From: a bacterium
Lineage (GTDB): Bacteria; Auribacterota; Auribacteria; Auribacterales; Auribacteraceae
DNA: 64,000 nucleotides
Reading direction: 5' to 3'
Assembly (NCBI GenBank): GCA_024233545.1
Contig: JACKPL010000010.1
Span: 1 to 64,000 of the forward strand
Numbering within the stretch: the first letter of the stretch is position 1; the number at the start of each line of letters is the position of its first letter. Both the position numbers and the translations under genes were made by a program. Below, piece after piece: positions 46,201-61,200 of this stretch. The notes under the pieces are model-generated. The model made no database searches. It saw only the letters and a program-made list of their open reading frames with translations, and was not told the DNA's origin.

Positions 46201-49200
46201 AGTGGCAATTGACCCGCGGTCGGGATTGCCGATTCGCCAGAAAGACGGTTCATTGGCAGGTGAAGCAGTGCGCTATGAAAGCGAACGAGTTTTTTCATTA
46301 TCCTATATGCAGGGCGACCCGCAGATCGGCGGGTTCAGTCTTGTGCGTAATAATGAAGGTGATGCGACGAGGCTTGATTTGCTGTCTCGTGCTGAAAAAT
46401 GGATCGGTCCGTTATCACAGGGTGAAATGATAAACGATGAAATCGTTGGCAGAGACGAGGTCTATGTTTTATCTAAAAATGGGACTCCTGTTGCGTTAAT
46501 CAAAGCGCGTGATGAAAAAGATACGGTTATTCCGCTTGTCTCTTCAATAGAACTCATACGAGTGCTTGGTGTTGAGTCCCATGAAGAAGCAATGCAGGAA
46601 CTGAACACAATGGCAGAGAACCGCCGCGTTAAAGTTCGCGAAATTGAACTGAAATATGCTGAAAGACAAACGGCATATGAACAGCAATCAAGAGAACCTG
46701 GCAGGACAGCTCGGGTTACGTTGGCGTCTATGGCGGGTTTAATGTTACTGCAGACATTAAGCGGATGCGCAACATCAATGGGGCCGCGCCCTGATTTGCC
46801 TGTGGGCGATGTGTCTTACCAGCCGCCAGTTGTACCTGATGACGGTTCTCCCGTTACGGATATTTCACGGTATACTGGCGTAACCGATACGCAACCTAGT
46901 TTTCCTCAAGCCATATTGTTTGATGCACAGCAAGGTGGTTTAGACCTTTTGAATAAAGCATTAACTGCCGCTGAAAACGAGCTTGCCGGCCTTGAAAAAC
47001 ATGGGGTTGTAAACTCTGACCGCGCAAAAATTCTCAAAGACCGGATTGGTGTTCTCAGAGACCGAATTGCAAGTTTAAGCTCATTGCCCACAACTCAAAT
47101 TCCTCAAATGGAACCTGATACTCGCAGAACTTCTCAGCAGTCCGGGCAATACGTCGACAGGCAAGTTGATCGAACCGGTGTGGTGCAAGGGCAACCCGAT
47201 ATTGTCTTTCCTCCTCAGCTTGCATCGGAACTGCAAAATATTCTTAGCGCTCAGGAATATAAAACGTTAATGGCAGATATTGTGAAGTTTAGTGTAAATC
47301 AAACTATAGATGCAGGCAGTCCGGCGTTTACTGGAGATAAAAAGTTTGATGGTTGGGTACGGAGCTATGATGGTGACGAGTCCGATAAGGATTATCCGTT
47401 CCTTGCAAAACCGGGAAGGGTGTTTGGGTATGATCAATCACTCAGCGTCTATGCGGATATAGCAAATAAGGATTATGCAAAAGCAAAACGAAAAGTCGAT
47501 GCTCTTTTCCGCATAATGGAATATGAAAGAGGGCGAGGATTAGATAGTGTTATACGGTTTAGTTATAATACCGATGGGACAGGATACGAGGCGGCTCTTT
47601 CACCGATGGGAAATACGTCGTGGGTACTTAAATCAATCTTTGCGTATATGGATGTAACTAATGACCGGTCGTATTTGTCAGGAAGGAATGGTGAACTACT
47701 GCTTGCATCTATGCGGTATGTTCTTGATAAACAAGTGCTTGATAGAGCGGATGTGCGGTACGGTTTGTTTCAGGGCGGGTCTAAACCGACAATTGTAGAC
47801 GGCAAAATTCAGAGTATTCCAATGGAAGTTGTTTTTTCTGAACACAACGCCGATGTGCATGACCTCTTGAACCTTGCGTATCGCGTTACCGGTATGCAAA
47901 TTTATAAAGACAGGCGTTTATTGCTTGACCAGCAAATGTTGCGCACTCTGTTTGTCGATGATGCACGCGGTACTTATTTTAAGCCTAATCTTGACCGGTC
48001 AGGAGAAACAAAACAAGGTATTGCTATTGACAACCTTACATGGGGAGGCAGTATGGTTTTAACCATGGATCACCTTCCTCTCGCAACCCGGCTTGACATT
48101 ACTCGAAAACTGATAAATCACATAAGGAATAATTTTGCAGTCGAACATGTTCCGGGACAACAAGAAGCAAAACCGGTTGCATTAACGCCAAGTTTTGTTG
48201 CGCAACGAATCGCTAAGCCATCAAATGCGGTGGTCGGCTTGAAATTTTTTGATGAGGTTTTTAGAGATGATTTTCTTACCCAGCCGATTGATTGGGATTC
48301 GCCTAATATTATGTCCGTACAGTTCGAGGCAACTATTGGTTATATTCATCTCTTAATTCAAACTGCGTACCTTACATCTGATTCTTCTGAGCGGGCACAA
48401 TTGATCAATGAGGCGAAGTTCTTGTTTTCTAATATTCAGAAATTTCACGCGGGAAACTCAAAAAAGGGAGGGATTTCTTATTCTACCCGCCCGATAACAG
48501 GCATACAAACATCTTTGGAATCGCTTGTTGCGTCTGAAACACTGCGGACACTTACCGGCATATGGAGCAATCCCGATTTATTATGGACGTTCATCGGAGC
48601 ATCCAGTCAATCGTTGCAAGGCGATAAAACAGTCCAGCCGATTGACCCTAACCTTAACCCAATAAACGCGGTCATCTTAGGAACCGATGCGAAACCGGAT
48701 ATTCTCAGCCAAAGCCTGCAAGGGCGTGTACCGGAAAAAGTTACACCGGCTGGAACCGTTGTCATTGATGCGCGTACGCAAACAGCAATTCATGCTGAAA
48801 GCCAATATGGAACCGTAGCAGTTGGAACCGCTGAAGACACTTCCGTTTCGCGAGTTTTCAGGGAAGATTTTGCATGGGTTGTTGATTTTCTCCGAGGGTT
48901 AGGTGAAAAACCGGATTTGTCGCCGCAACAAGTGCAGAAATGGAATAACACAATTCTTAATCCAATCAGTTGGCAGGCAGATATATCTGCAATAGCCCCG
49001 CTTAAAAGATTAGCACAAAATACGCAATATTCGGCAACGATTGAAAAGGGCAAACTTCGTATTCTCGTTGAACATCCGATTGCCGCGGCGCAATTCAGGG
49101 GCGTTGAATTTAAAAATGCCGGCGATAGATTTGAAATAACAATCATTGGGAATGAAGTACGAGTCAAAGCAACATTAAATGCGGCTGAATATGAACGGTA

Positions 49201-52200
49201 TAAAGATATGTCCGATGTTACTCAACGAATATACCGTGATTTATCTGCTCCGGCAGTATTTAAACTGAGCGATTTTCCAAGCCTTGCAGGATATGCGGAT
49301 CAATCCGGAAAACCAGTCGTGATACAAGCGCGGCTTGATGCGTCGAGGCAAAATCTTTTAGTAGAAGACAAACAGCCGAGCATTGTGGTAAATGCCGCAT
49401 CAATTTTCGGAAATCAGTTTTTTGCGCCGGATAATCAAAAGTTTACGCTTTCTATTGATGGGAGAAACCGTCTGAATATTACAGAAAATACTGATTTAGG
49501 TTCAGTATTCCAAAATCCGTGGTCACCCAACATTCCGGCTGAAAAATTACCGCAAATGTTTGCGGCATTGCGTGCATCAGGGCATACAGCGATTTATGTG
49601 AATACGGATCCGCTAGTCTATAAAAATACAATTCATGGCACAAATACACGCCGTTACTATATGGCAATGATAGAACTTGCTCGCCGCGAAGGTATTAAAG
49701 TGTTTGCTGTACAAGGAAGCAGTGATTGGGTAACAGTTTCCGGTGTATCTGATGCATTGCTTTTTGTTGATGAACTTGGAAAGAAACAACTCGATTTTGA
49801 TGGTTATGTCTTGGATGTTCGCCCTGAACGCATGAAAGATTGGAATACCTATAATGATCAAGATAAAGATATTTTTATCCAACGGTATTCTCGATTGATG
49901 GAAGAGTTACGGCAACGGCTTGCATATTATGCCGGTGGGCAGAAAGAAATTTTTTCATATGTATCGCCGGATGTCGAATCGCGTAAAACGTATCGGTCTC
50001 CTAAGGAAGTTAGCGATGTGCTCGTCATGCAGCATACAAGTGTTACAGATATCCTTGCTCAATTACAGCAATATGATCCTCAGCGTCCGTTTCAGCTCTA
50101 TATAGAAACAAGTTTATTAAACGATCCGTCGCGGACTTTTGCACTAAAAGAAGCGGAAATGGCTTCAGTTTTACGCGATTTGGCAAAAAGTTTACGTTCA
50201 AACCCGAAATACGGCGCCCTGTTTAGAGGGTTTGTTGTAAACCATGATACCGGCGAAGATATTTTACACGTTCTTCAAACGGGAAAAGGACGCGGCGCCG
50301 GTGATCGAATGGAAGACAGTATCTATAAAGCGCCTGACGGCGCAGTACATATTACCGGCAATATGTACCAATTTATCGTAACGGGAGGAAAACCTGAAGT
50401 AGTGCCATTGGGAGCTGATAGTCCTTCTGCTCAACAAGAAACAGTGCGTACGATTCGTTCCCGCCTTGAAGCGATAGCGCGTGGTATCACCGGCGCTGGA
50501 AATATTGATCATATGGCGCGGAGTGTTATCGAGACTATTCGGCGTGATAAAGTAACTGTCATGTCAGACGCGCCTCCATTGGGAGCTGAAATCGGGTCAT
50601 TGATATCGTATTCAAATATTCTTTGGGGGCAACAATATACTGATTTGGGTCAAATCAATAATGTTAAGATTGTTGGTGTGGATGAAAGCGGTAAAACTGT
50701 CGCAGAATGGCATGACCTGATTAACAATCCTGTACCGATCGTTGTTGGGATTCACAGTAAAATTGTAAAATTAAAAGTTCAGGTTGACGTTAAAAGTGCA
50801 GATACTGCCGGCAAAGTATTTCCGGGTTATATTGCTTTCCTCACCCATCATCCCGGAAGCGGCGGTGTTGTGACAGAAACTGCATCTGATGAATTTATTC
50901 TTAAACAAGGCGAAGGAAGAACAATTGCGTTTGAGGTCCCTGTAAGCCGTGAAGGTTTTAACAATTACAGTATCATGCTTTTACATGGTAAAAAATTCAG
51001 CAAGTCTGAGGCAGTGGTCGATCAAGTTGGGTTTGCTCAACGGTTCAGCATCGTTGAGCACTGGATTAAAACACATGCAAGCGGTTTCCCTGAATTTTAT
51101 CGAGATGCAATTGTCAATGATGTTAATTCTCAGATCAATCAAGCCGGAGTGTTCTCTGGTGTGGTAAAAAGCAGAGTCGTTGTTCAGGATTTTACCATTG
51201 ATGATTTTACCGTTGCCAAAGGCAGAACCATTGCAAACCTTCTTGCGGCATCCGGTATTACCGAGTTAACGCTTGATGGAGAAAAACTGCGGCAACTTAT
51301 TTTGCAGAGCCCTAACGAAAATCTTGCGAAAAAGCAAATTGCGGATTTTATGAATCTGATTACGGAACAAAATATCAGATTGGTTTTGATGGTCGGTAAT
51401 AGGTCATGGTTGGATTCCCTGAACGGTAAACAAAATATGCAGAATGACCTTAACGCTATTTTTCGCATGAAACTTCCTTTCAACTCTGTAGTGTTGAACC
51501 TTGGCGATAACATTGCGGCGGCATATGATATCCTTCCCGAAATCCAACGATTGGCATCAAATGAGGGGCTTGCAGATAGCCAGTTGCGTCCGGTTGAAGT
51601 ATATGATACCACCGATTTACAACCGGTACCGCCTGCGCGTCAACAAACAGTGCGGTTAGACAATGCGTTGCAGAATCTGATAGATACGATGCGTTCAGCT
51701 GAAAATTTACAACAGCTTCGCGACGATTCTCGGTCGTTTGTCAATACCCAGCAAGTAAAGCGCGGGCTTTTCCGAGGAGCGGTAACAGGCTATGATGCTA
51801 ACGAAAAACATCCTCAGTATGGATCGGATGAATACAAAGCATTGATACAATTTGGAAGAGTAAACCCGTATGACGTATCAGTGAGCGTTTTCGCCGATAT
51901 AAATAATGGCGATTACCGTTCAGCGCGCACTAAAGTACGTTCATTGCTTAGAGTTATCCAATCTGAACAAGATAGCGGGTTTAACGGTGTTGTTCATTTT
52001 TGGTATAATACTGACGGCGATGAGTCTGTATCGGGGATTGCACCGTTAGGAAATACTGCATGGACACTAAAAGCGATTTTCGCATACATCGATGCAACCG
52101 GCGACCGTTCTATACTTGAAGGGAAAAGCGGCGAATCGTTGCGTAAATCTTTGGATTTTGTCTTATCGCAACAGGTTACCGATTCCAAGGATCCGCGTTA

Positions 52201-55200
52201 CGGGTTATTTATGGCTGGGTTGCGCCGTAATGTAGATGCTTCGGGCGTGGCGATTGATAAGTCTGGACGCCCGATTCCCAAAGGAGCTCCTGCCGTTTAT
52301 AATCAGATGGGGCATGTGGTTTTTGAGCATCAGGCAGACGTTCATGACCTTTTTAATTTAGCCGCAAGAGTTTTGACGGATAGCCAAGATACGCAGAAAC
52401 GAACCGCAATACAATCCGCTCGAAAATTGCTTGACCGTGAAGTTATGTCCCGAATGTTTGTCGATGCTGGAACAGACGGAGCGTTTTTTATCCCCAATCT
52501 TAACGCTGACGGTACACGGGGCGTCGGAGAAGCAATTGACGACCTTACGTGGGCGGGAAGCATGGTTCTAACGATGGATGAAACTCAGCTTTCACAAACC
52601 CAGAAATTGCAAATTGTCCGCCGCATGATCGCTTATATAAATAAGAATTTTATCGTCGAGCATGACCCAAATGTTGAAAATGCACAAAATGTTGCTCTTA
52701 CACCTGCTCTCATTGCTAACCGGTTATCGCGTCCAACAACGACAATAATCGGCACAAAGTTTTTTGATGCAAAATTCAAAGACGAATTTGTCCCTGAAAG
52801 GAATTGGGATGACCCAAAAGTTTTGTCTGTCCACGTTGAAGGAACACTTGGATACATTAACCTATTGTATCAAACAGCATTATTGACACCTGACGCGAAT
52901 GAACGCGAACAGTTGTTGCGTACGGCAAAGTTTTTACTTGATAATATAACAAAATTAAAAAATGCAAAATCTACTAATGGCGGTATACCGTATTCAACAC
53001 GAGCTATCTCTGAGATTCAATCGACATTTGATTCCACAATTGCAACAGAAACATACAGAGCGTTAATGGGTGTGTTTTCTAATCCTGATCTTGCGTGGAG
53101 TTTTATCGGTGTGCGTGAAGCATCGTTGCCGAGAATACCTACGGTGCCGACTATTCCGCAAACAATTCAAACTTCTCAAGATGTCCTAAATTCGCTTCGT
53201 ACGGGATTGGACATAGCTCCATTGCCGTTTACTAATTTCAATTCACTGCAAAATGTCCTGCAAAGCATTCCACAGGCAGATTCGGATGCATTGTCGGAAC
53301 GGGCTCAATTGGTAACTGAACAAGACCTTGAACAATACGTTGATATTGGTCTTTCAAAGTTATCTCGCGTTGAACGGTTGTTAATGGGGTTTTCCCGTGT
53401 AAAGCGCTTGCCCAGAGTTCAGTTGGGAGAATCGGCCGCCGAAGTGGATTTGGTTACTTCAAGAACTATTTTTGTCGGAACCGATACAGCACCGTATGTT
53501 ACCGTTAATATTGAAAATACCGGAAATCTGGCGGTAGGTGCCTTTACAGCTATTGTTGAATTACGCAATACGGTAACAGGTGAGCGCAAAGAAATTGCAT
53601 TTCCTATTCTCATGCGGCAAAAAGAAGCGCGGCAAATTAACCTTCCGATCGAACATCTTGAAGCAGGGCAGTGGCGGTATGATATTAGCGTTGTCCCTGA
53701 ATATTTTCAGAGAGACCGTTCTTTTATCCCGTCAAAGCCTTTAACAGTTGGGGGTACTACGGTAAAAGTTGGCCAATGGGACTTTACAGCGTTTATGCCC
53801 GGTGAAAAAGGCGAACCGCAAAATGAACGAACAGTACGGTTTCAAAACTATGAGTTTCAGCTTATCGAAAATTATGGGCCTAATAATGCCAATGCAGTTC
53901 GGTTCTATGATGAAAAAGGCGTACCTCAAATTAAAGTTCTCACTGATAGGCGCCAAGGGGTCGATTTTGAGTTCGGGCCTTCCCGCATTAGAGTCAATGT
54001 GAGTAAAAATTCGTTTAATGAATGGGCAATTGATGTTGGCGGCGAAGAAGCGACCATCGCCCGTCTTCATAGCGGTGAAGAAGTATTAACGGTGGGTGTC
54101 CCTCATAAAGCCCGAATATTCGGCTATATTCAGAAAGGGTTACCCAAAATCCAAGTTACCAATATTGAGGTTGATACAAAAAAACGCTACTTAGAAGATA
54201 CGGTATCGCAAATTATTGACTTAGAGTATAATAAAGAATACAAACTGCAGGGGCATACACTGGTATTTAAAGGGCACCCTAACGATGAAATGATTCAAAT
54301 TCAGGTAACTGCTCCTGACGGAAGTATCGACCGGCGAGTATTTCATCGCGATTCCCCCCGAAGAGTTGTTGAGTTAGATTCTCATGTATTTATTTTTGGA
54401 AACAATGCTGATGGAAAAACCGTGGGTGTTATTTCAAGGGTGAGCAATGTAACATTCACTTTTGATGTAACAAATGATGGCGACAGCCCGCTACGGTATC
54501 AGCCGGAACTGACCTTTTATCATCCTCTTGTTGGTGAAGTGTCTCTGCCCGGAAGGGTGCAGTATACGATAAACCCCGGAGAGACAAAGCGCATAAGCAT
54601 GGATGGCCCTGTCCCTGCAGATATCCTTGCAAAAGAGAAAGAACGCCTGCTTGATGCTCTGTCAAATGCCCGTTTGCTTCAGGAGGAATATGATAACTTT
54701 TATATTGAGAAAAGAAGAGAAATCGATAGCGGCGAACGTCATAGGAGTATTGTTCAGGGTGAACTACAAACACGCCAAAACCAAAATAAAATTAAATTGG
54801 CTGGATGGTTGCGCGATTCGATTGCCCTGATTAAAGAAGTGCAGAATAAACATCTTGTCCAAGAAGCGTTTATTGCGTACCGGCTTGATTTAAATGCGCG
54901 AATTGCTCAGTTGCAGAGTTTGATTTCAAAAATTGAAGACCCTAAACTTTCGCAAGAGGAATACGGCGTTTTATCGATTCAGATTATTCATACAATGAAT
55001 ATAGTAATGGGTGATTTGAATGATTTGTCCACGCAGAAAATGGGATATAAAATATCTATCCATGACGTATCGAACCTACTTGGCGAAAAGGTTTATTCGC
55101 GCGGATTGTCCGGTGCTCCCGGAGCTACAACACAACAACCGGTAATACGCGATGTTGTTGTCGAACCTGTATTGGTTAAAACCGAACCACAGCAAGTACG

Positions 55201-58200
55201 GCGTATCGGCAAAGCAGAATATGCGAATGTTATGAGCGGTATAATTACTCCTACGGTCGTCGACCAGCGTGCCAACGCATATGTCGGCGAAGAGATGGAT
55301 TATTACAATGCGTTTGTTCAGCAATCGTTGTTAGCGGAAAGCATTTCGCGGGTTCAGTCGTTCGACCTTCCAACCGCGAAACTTGCTGAAGAGACTGCTT
55401 TAGAAAATATCGTTGTTGCTACTTCCGATTTGGATCGTACACAAAGCCGTGATCTTATTGCGGTATTATTTAATAGTATAAATAAACTGAAAATTGCAGA
55501 CCAGCGAGGCGGCAGTACCTATATTTTACGACACGATACGCGGGTGATTGGAACGGAAAAAGTTATTTATGATGCTAGTATATCCGCAATTGAAGATTTG
55601 CTTGCCGCCATTCAGGCTGATGATTCAAAAGTAGTCAAATCTGACCTATCGCGGTTTTTAACCGACCTTGGGCAGTTCTTTGGTTTTATTCAAAGCGATG
55701 GAGCGACCAAAGCAGAAACCATAATTAGAATGAAGGAATTTTTAAAAGGAGAAGACCCTGCAACAATCGACCGTGCTGTGCGAGTAGTGGAAGATATTAT
55801 GGTTGACGGCAAACGAGCGACTCGCCGAGACGCAGTCATGATTGCTATGCAAGTGTTGGTAAAAGAAGAAGTTCGCGAACGGGTCAAAGCCCTCGCTTTC
55901 GAACAGCTTAGAACACAACTTGCGCAGGATAGGACATATATTCCCGAAGTAATCAGAATTCTTAGCCAGGCGAACGTTGGCAATGATTCTCGCAGTATGA
56001 TTCGAACATTAGAGCGGGAACAAAACGGACGGTATTCGTATTACATCAAATTTGTTGAACAAAATAAGACGAAAACACTTGCCGAACTCAGAGAGCGGCA
56101 AGCGGAACTTGCTCCTATCGAGGCGTACTTGAATTTAGTTGAAGAACATGACCGCGCAAAACGCCTTATGGATGAAGCGGAATCAATCGTAAAGCATAAT
56201 GGTGATCCTGTTGTACAACTTCAAGAAGTCCGCCGTGCTTTTGACCGGTCTATGGCATTTTTCCTTCAGATTATTGAAGTACAGCCTAATTTCAGCGTGA
56301 TCACAAATTTAGATCAAGTAATAGCAAAAATCAATGCATCAAATCTGAGTGCTGCTGATAAAAAACATGCGGTCGACACAATTCTTGCCATTAAAGCCGA
56401 TTTGCAGAAGTACACTCAGCTTCTCGAACGCAGAAAAACTGCATTAAGTGCCGCTGATACCGCGTTGCAAAGCCGAAGCGAAGAAATAGGCAAAGCAGAA
56501 ATTCTTCTCAAACGGCTTACAGAAATAAGCACCAACCATGACCTTTTCCTGAAGAGAAACGAACAGGAAGCAGAAAAAGAGTTCGGCAGAGTTCAGGATG
56601 CGTTGCGCCAACTGCCTGCAGATCAAGCAATACCGTTGATTCAGGAAATGCAGAGGCTTCATGTTCGTTATTTGCGTAATCATGTTGAGGCATTAGAAAG
56701 GGCGACAGTCGAACGGAACCGTTATCAATCTATCATTCAGGAAAATCAAACGCTCATACAGCAACTGCGCCAAGCTATTGCTCAGGAAGATTCAGATACC
56801 CGCAAACGGGTGATGACATCAAAACTGCGTTTGTTGCAAAGGGATATCTATGAAGCAACCAGCCGAGTTGCGTTTGATGATTGGTACATACCGGAACTCG
56901 AAAAGCAAATTAGCCGGATGCAGAACCGAATTGCCCAATTCAACGGCGCAATTGTTGATTTAGGAGGAACGCCGGATCGAAGCATCTTTGATGCACAGCT
57001 CAAGACAACTCAAACTGCCGCACGGGATGCACGGCGTTTTTCGGATAATCTGTCAGGTGCTGTTACGTTGCTCAATCGTCAACAAACCCAGCTGATCGGT
57101 TCTTTGGAAGAATTGGAGAGAAAATATAATTATACTCAGCAAATGAGGGATGTTTCTCGAGAAATGCCGATTAGCGCGGTTCTCAAGGATATTCATCTTA
57201 TACATAATCCTGAAAGTTACATAAAATTCCTCCAAGAAAATGGAATTAAAGAAATATACATCGATTTTGCTGACCTAGCTACACGAGAAGAACTTGAAAA
57301 ATTAGGTAGCGATGCATTGCAGCCCTATAATCCTAATAGGGTCAATACAACTGATCTGCATCGTGTAAAACTTGCCGGAAGAGTCATTCAGGCGGCAAAC
57401 CAAAACGGCATGCAGGTAAAGATTCTTATAAAAGGGCAGGAAGAATGGGGAAGAGGCAGATGGCGTTTTCTCTTTTTCAGCGGTGAAGAACGGCCGGGAA
57501 CAACCGTTATGAAAGACTTGACTAAGAAATTAAGATTGTTCCAGATTCATTTGTTTGAGCATGACATATCTATTGATGGTTTTGCTGTGGATTTTCCTCC
57601 TCGCGTTGTTGATGGAAAAGTCGATTTGGACAATTATCGTGAAGCGCGCAATACTATTGGCGAAATATTAACCGAAGAAACCGATGAACTTATGGATGGG
57701 CTCAAAGAACGAATAGAAAGCCTTGATGAAAAGGGATATGTTGACCGAGCAAACCGTTTAAGGCAAATTTTAAGGCAAGGGCCTTCTGCATTTACTTACG
57801 AATATGAAGTATTTGAATCGCCAGAAACAGCTCGCATGATAAATCAATACGTTATGCGCAATGCAACACCGAATGAGAGAACCGAAATTTTTAAAGGCAC
57901 ACCAGTTCTTGTACCAACAAGGCCGGTAACGTCAGTTACTACGGAATCAACAATAGATATGATGCAGAGAGTGGGGTCTCTTCCGAGCGTTAATCACGGT
58001 TTGGTCATTGATTGGTCTGGAACTGCCGCTCAAAATAGACAAGAAGAATTGCCGGCAATACTCCAAAAACTCAACGAACACCGCAAAGTTTCCCTTAGAA
58101 CCGGACAACCTCTCGGAAAAGTTATCCTTGGAGGAGATACCACGAATGTTGTTGATTTACAGCGTAACCTCAATGCATTGGGTGCTGTTCCGCTTCATGC

Positions 58201-61200
58201 GCTTAATCTTCTCGAAACACAGCAAGATGTGAGAGAGGCATATCAGTCAAGGATGCGCGAGTATACACTCGGATTGCGCGGACAGTTGGATCACTTAACA
58301 GAAATTCTTGAAAAAGAAAAAGCATACCGCGATACCCATGAAAAAGTCCTTGGTATTGTCAATCAAGCGGTATTGCAAGAAGGGTTAGTGCTCGAATTAC
58401 CTGCGTTTCTCCAAGCAGATTCAGGAGATTTCGATCAACTTCGGCAACGTACGCAAACGGTTATTAAAAAGCTCGAACAAAAATTGCGGCCTGGAACAAC
58501 ATTTGAAGAATTGCAGGAATTGTCAAATGAAATTGACACCCTTTACCGAGACGCAAATATTCATGTGCGGCGTATGCGTCTATCACTCAACGCTTTGTTA
58601 AGCCCCGAAGGAATTGCCTATGGATCGGCAACAGACCCTCGCGGCTTTTTAACCGGAACTAGTTCTGTTTCGCTAAACCTCACGAATCTTATCAGCAAAG
58701 CCATGCCTTATGTTGGTGTAAGTTTGACTGTTGTCGGCAGAGACGGCAAAGCAGATCAGCGCGATTTGCTTAAAGAAAGCAGGGAATTACAGCGGGAAGT
58801 CCAGAATCTGCGTCAACAAGCTTTGATTTTTGCTAATTTTAATTCACAAATTCAAACAACCGACCTCCAGTTGCAAAAAGACCGCACAGACATTGCTCTA
58901 TTACGGCGCGGGGTTGATATTGCCAGCAAACCTGATGCTCAAATAGCCCCCATTCGTGTTCAAATACACCAGCCGTTGACAATCTATATCGATGGGGTAC
59001 GGCAAAATATTCCTGTTGGGACCCACGTTATTAAAGGCAATGTGTTCACCGCGCTCAAAGAGATTCGCGCATTGTTGCTTGTTATGAAGGATCCTTCAGA
59101 AAAAGCGCGAGTAAAAGCCGAAGGGCTTGAAAAAGCATATGATGCTTTAAGAAAAGCATTTACTGAAATACCTACCGTTAAAAAAGGCGACTCTTTCATC
59201 AAAAAAGAAACCAAAGAATTGGTAGCGGTTCGTTCAATTGACAATGCAAGAGAGAATCTCTTGCAAGCTGAAAGCTTATTACAGCAAGCGCAACTCGGTA
59301 AACAAGCGGCAGAAGCCACTCTAGAACATGCAAAACTCGGCATGCAAGATTCTGATAGGCTCCTCAAGAAAGCTATACTTGATATTCAGCTTGCGGAAAC
59401 CGGCGAGAAACAGGCACAAAAAGATGCGGAAGATGCTCTAAAAGATTTAATTAAGTCGTTGACTGGTATCGATGCCGCACAGCGCATGCATTACAGCTCT
59501 CAACTAGGAGAAGTCGGGACTTCTATCCGCCTTGATCAGGCAACGGATGATTTAAGTAAAGCGTATTTCAATTTCGATACGATTATTCACCGATTATTCC
59601 GTGTGTTCAGCCAAATAGGAGGGCCGAGCGCAGAAGATGAATTTAAACAGTTTTTTGCCGCATATCGAAGCGGTGTTGTTACCGAGGGGTTCGGATTAGA
59701 GTCGGTGTTAGGTTCGGGAACACCGTATCTTGGCATTGATGACAGCAAAGAAGCATCTCTTGCCGCAGAGTTAGTTGGTGGTGCAATTAGGCCGTTTACT
59801 ATTTCTTTGTACGGTGGATTATTCAATATCGCTTGGAGTCCGCTTAATCCCCAACAGGTAGGTTTTTCAATGACGTACCGTCCGGCAGAAGACAGTATCG
59901 TCGGCAAAGCGCAGTATAACTTGCTCCAGCGTCACGCTCAGCATATCCTCGGACAAATGGTTACAGAGGATAGGCGCGAAGATGTAGAGAGAGCAACAGC
60001 TCATTTTGGGCGTATGATTGAGTCGTACCAAGATGCAGTAATCTGGGCAAATGCCATGAAAGAGGAAAAAGTTAAAGCAGAAAAACGCCAGCAGGCGGCT
60101 AAAGATGATTTAACCCGTGCAGAATTATTCTTGAAAAATCAGCAGTTCGAATTACAGCGCGCTGAAGAAAATTTACGCAGTAAACAGCTCGGCAAAATAG
60201 CCGCTGAAGCGAGCGTTGATGAAATCGAAAGAGAAGCGGCAGACAAAATTACTCCAGCCGAAGGGCAAGGAGAATTCCTTAATCAAGGACAGCCGAAAGT
60301 GATTGATGAAGCTGTCGATACCACTATAGACCAGAAACGGGATTTGAGCGATGCAGAAATAAGAGAGCAACGCGTCTCATCAGTTTTAGCGCGGTTGTTC
60401 TATGCTGTAGCAGGATTCATTCTCGGTTTATTTACCTTAGACCGCAACAAACGGTTGTTTACCCGATGGAAATTGAGCAAACAGCGTGAAGCAGTACAAA
60501 AAGGAGAAGGAAAAAGAAAAGGAATCATGGCGGCGCTTGTTCAAGATTTTACCTTTGACCGTGTTACGATTTCAAAAATTATTCCATTCAGTGGACGCAG
60601 AATTGTTGAAATGGCAAAGAATCAAGCGCAGTTTAAACGCGTTGCACGTTTGATGAGACGATATGGTGTTGATAGCATGGCGGTTGTTGCAGAAGAACTT
60701 AAGGATGCCGGAAAATTCGTCGAAGAAGAACGCTTAACCTATGGATCGTTATTTAGAAGTGAGAAGATCAAAAATCTTTCTCTTAAACAAAGGTGGCAAT
60801 ATAGGACGCGGTTGTTTCTCCGTCTATTTAGAGCACAATACGATGACCTGATCTCGAGCGGAAAATTTAAAATTTTCTGGGGACTCCTTACTATCGGTCT
60901 TGGCATATTTGTTTTTCCTGTTGTCGGTTTTCCAACATTGCCGTTAAAACTTTTATTTAGCATTCCTATGTTGTGGGGCGGCGATCCGTTATTGAGCCCA
61001 ATCCTCTTTTTGAGCGACCCTACAATGATATTGCCATGGTTTTTCTGGGTACCGTTTTTATATGTATTGCCTCGGCTGTTATATAATCTTGTGGTGATGA
61101 TACCTGTTACACGCAGTGTTCTTGCCTTGCTTATGTTTGTTGGAAAGGGAGTCGCAGAATATTTAGGTAAAAAAGCATTGTTTGTTATGGTTCCTTTTTT

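Noticed and set aside
46730..46768. The internal ATG and lipobox as the start of a separate lipoprotein gene.
   Set aside because: No stop codon closes the upstream frame and no ribosome site lies at proper distance; the frame reads straight through.
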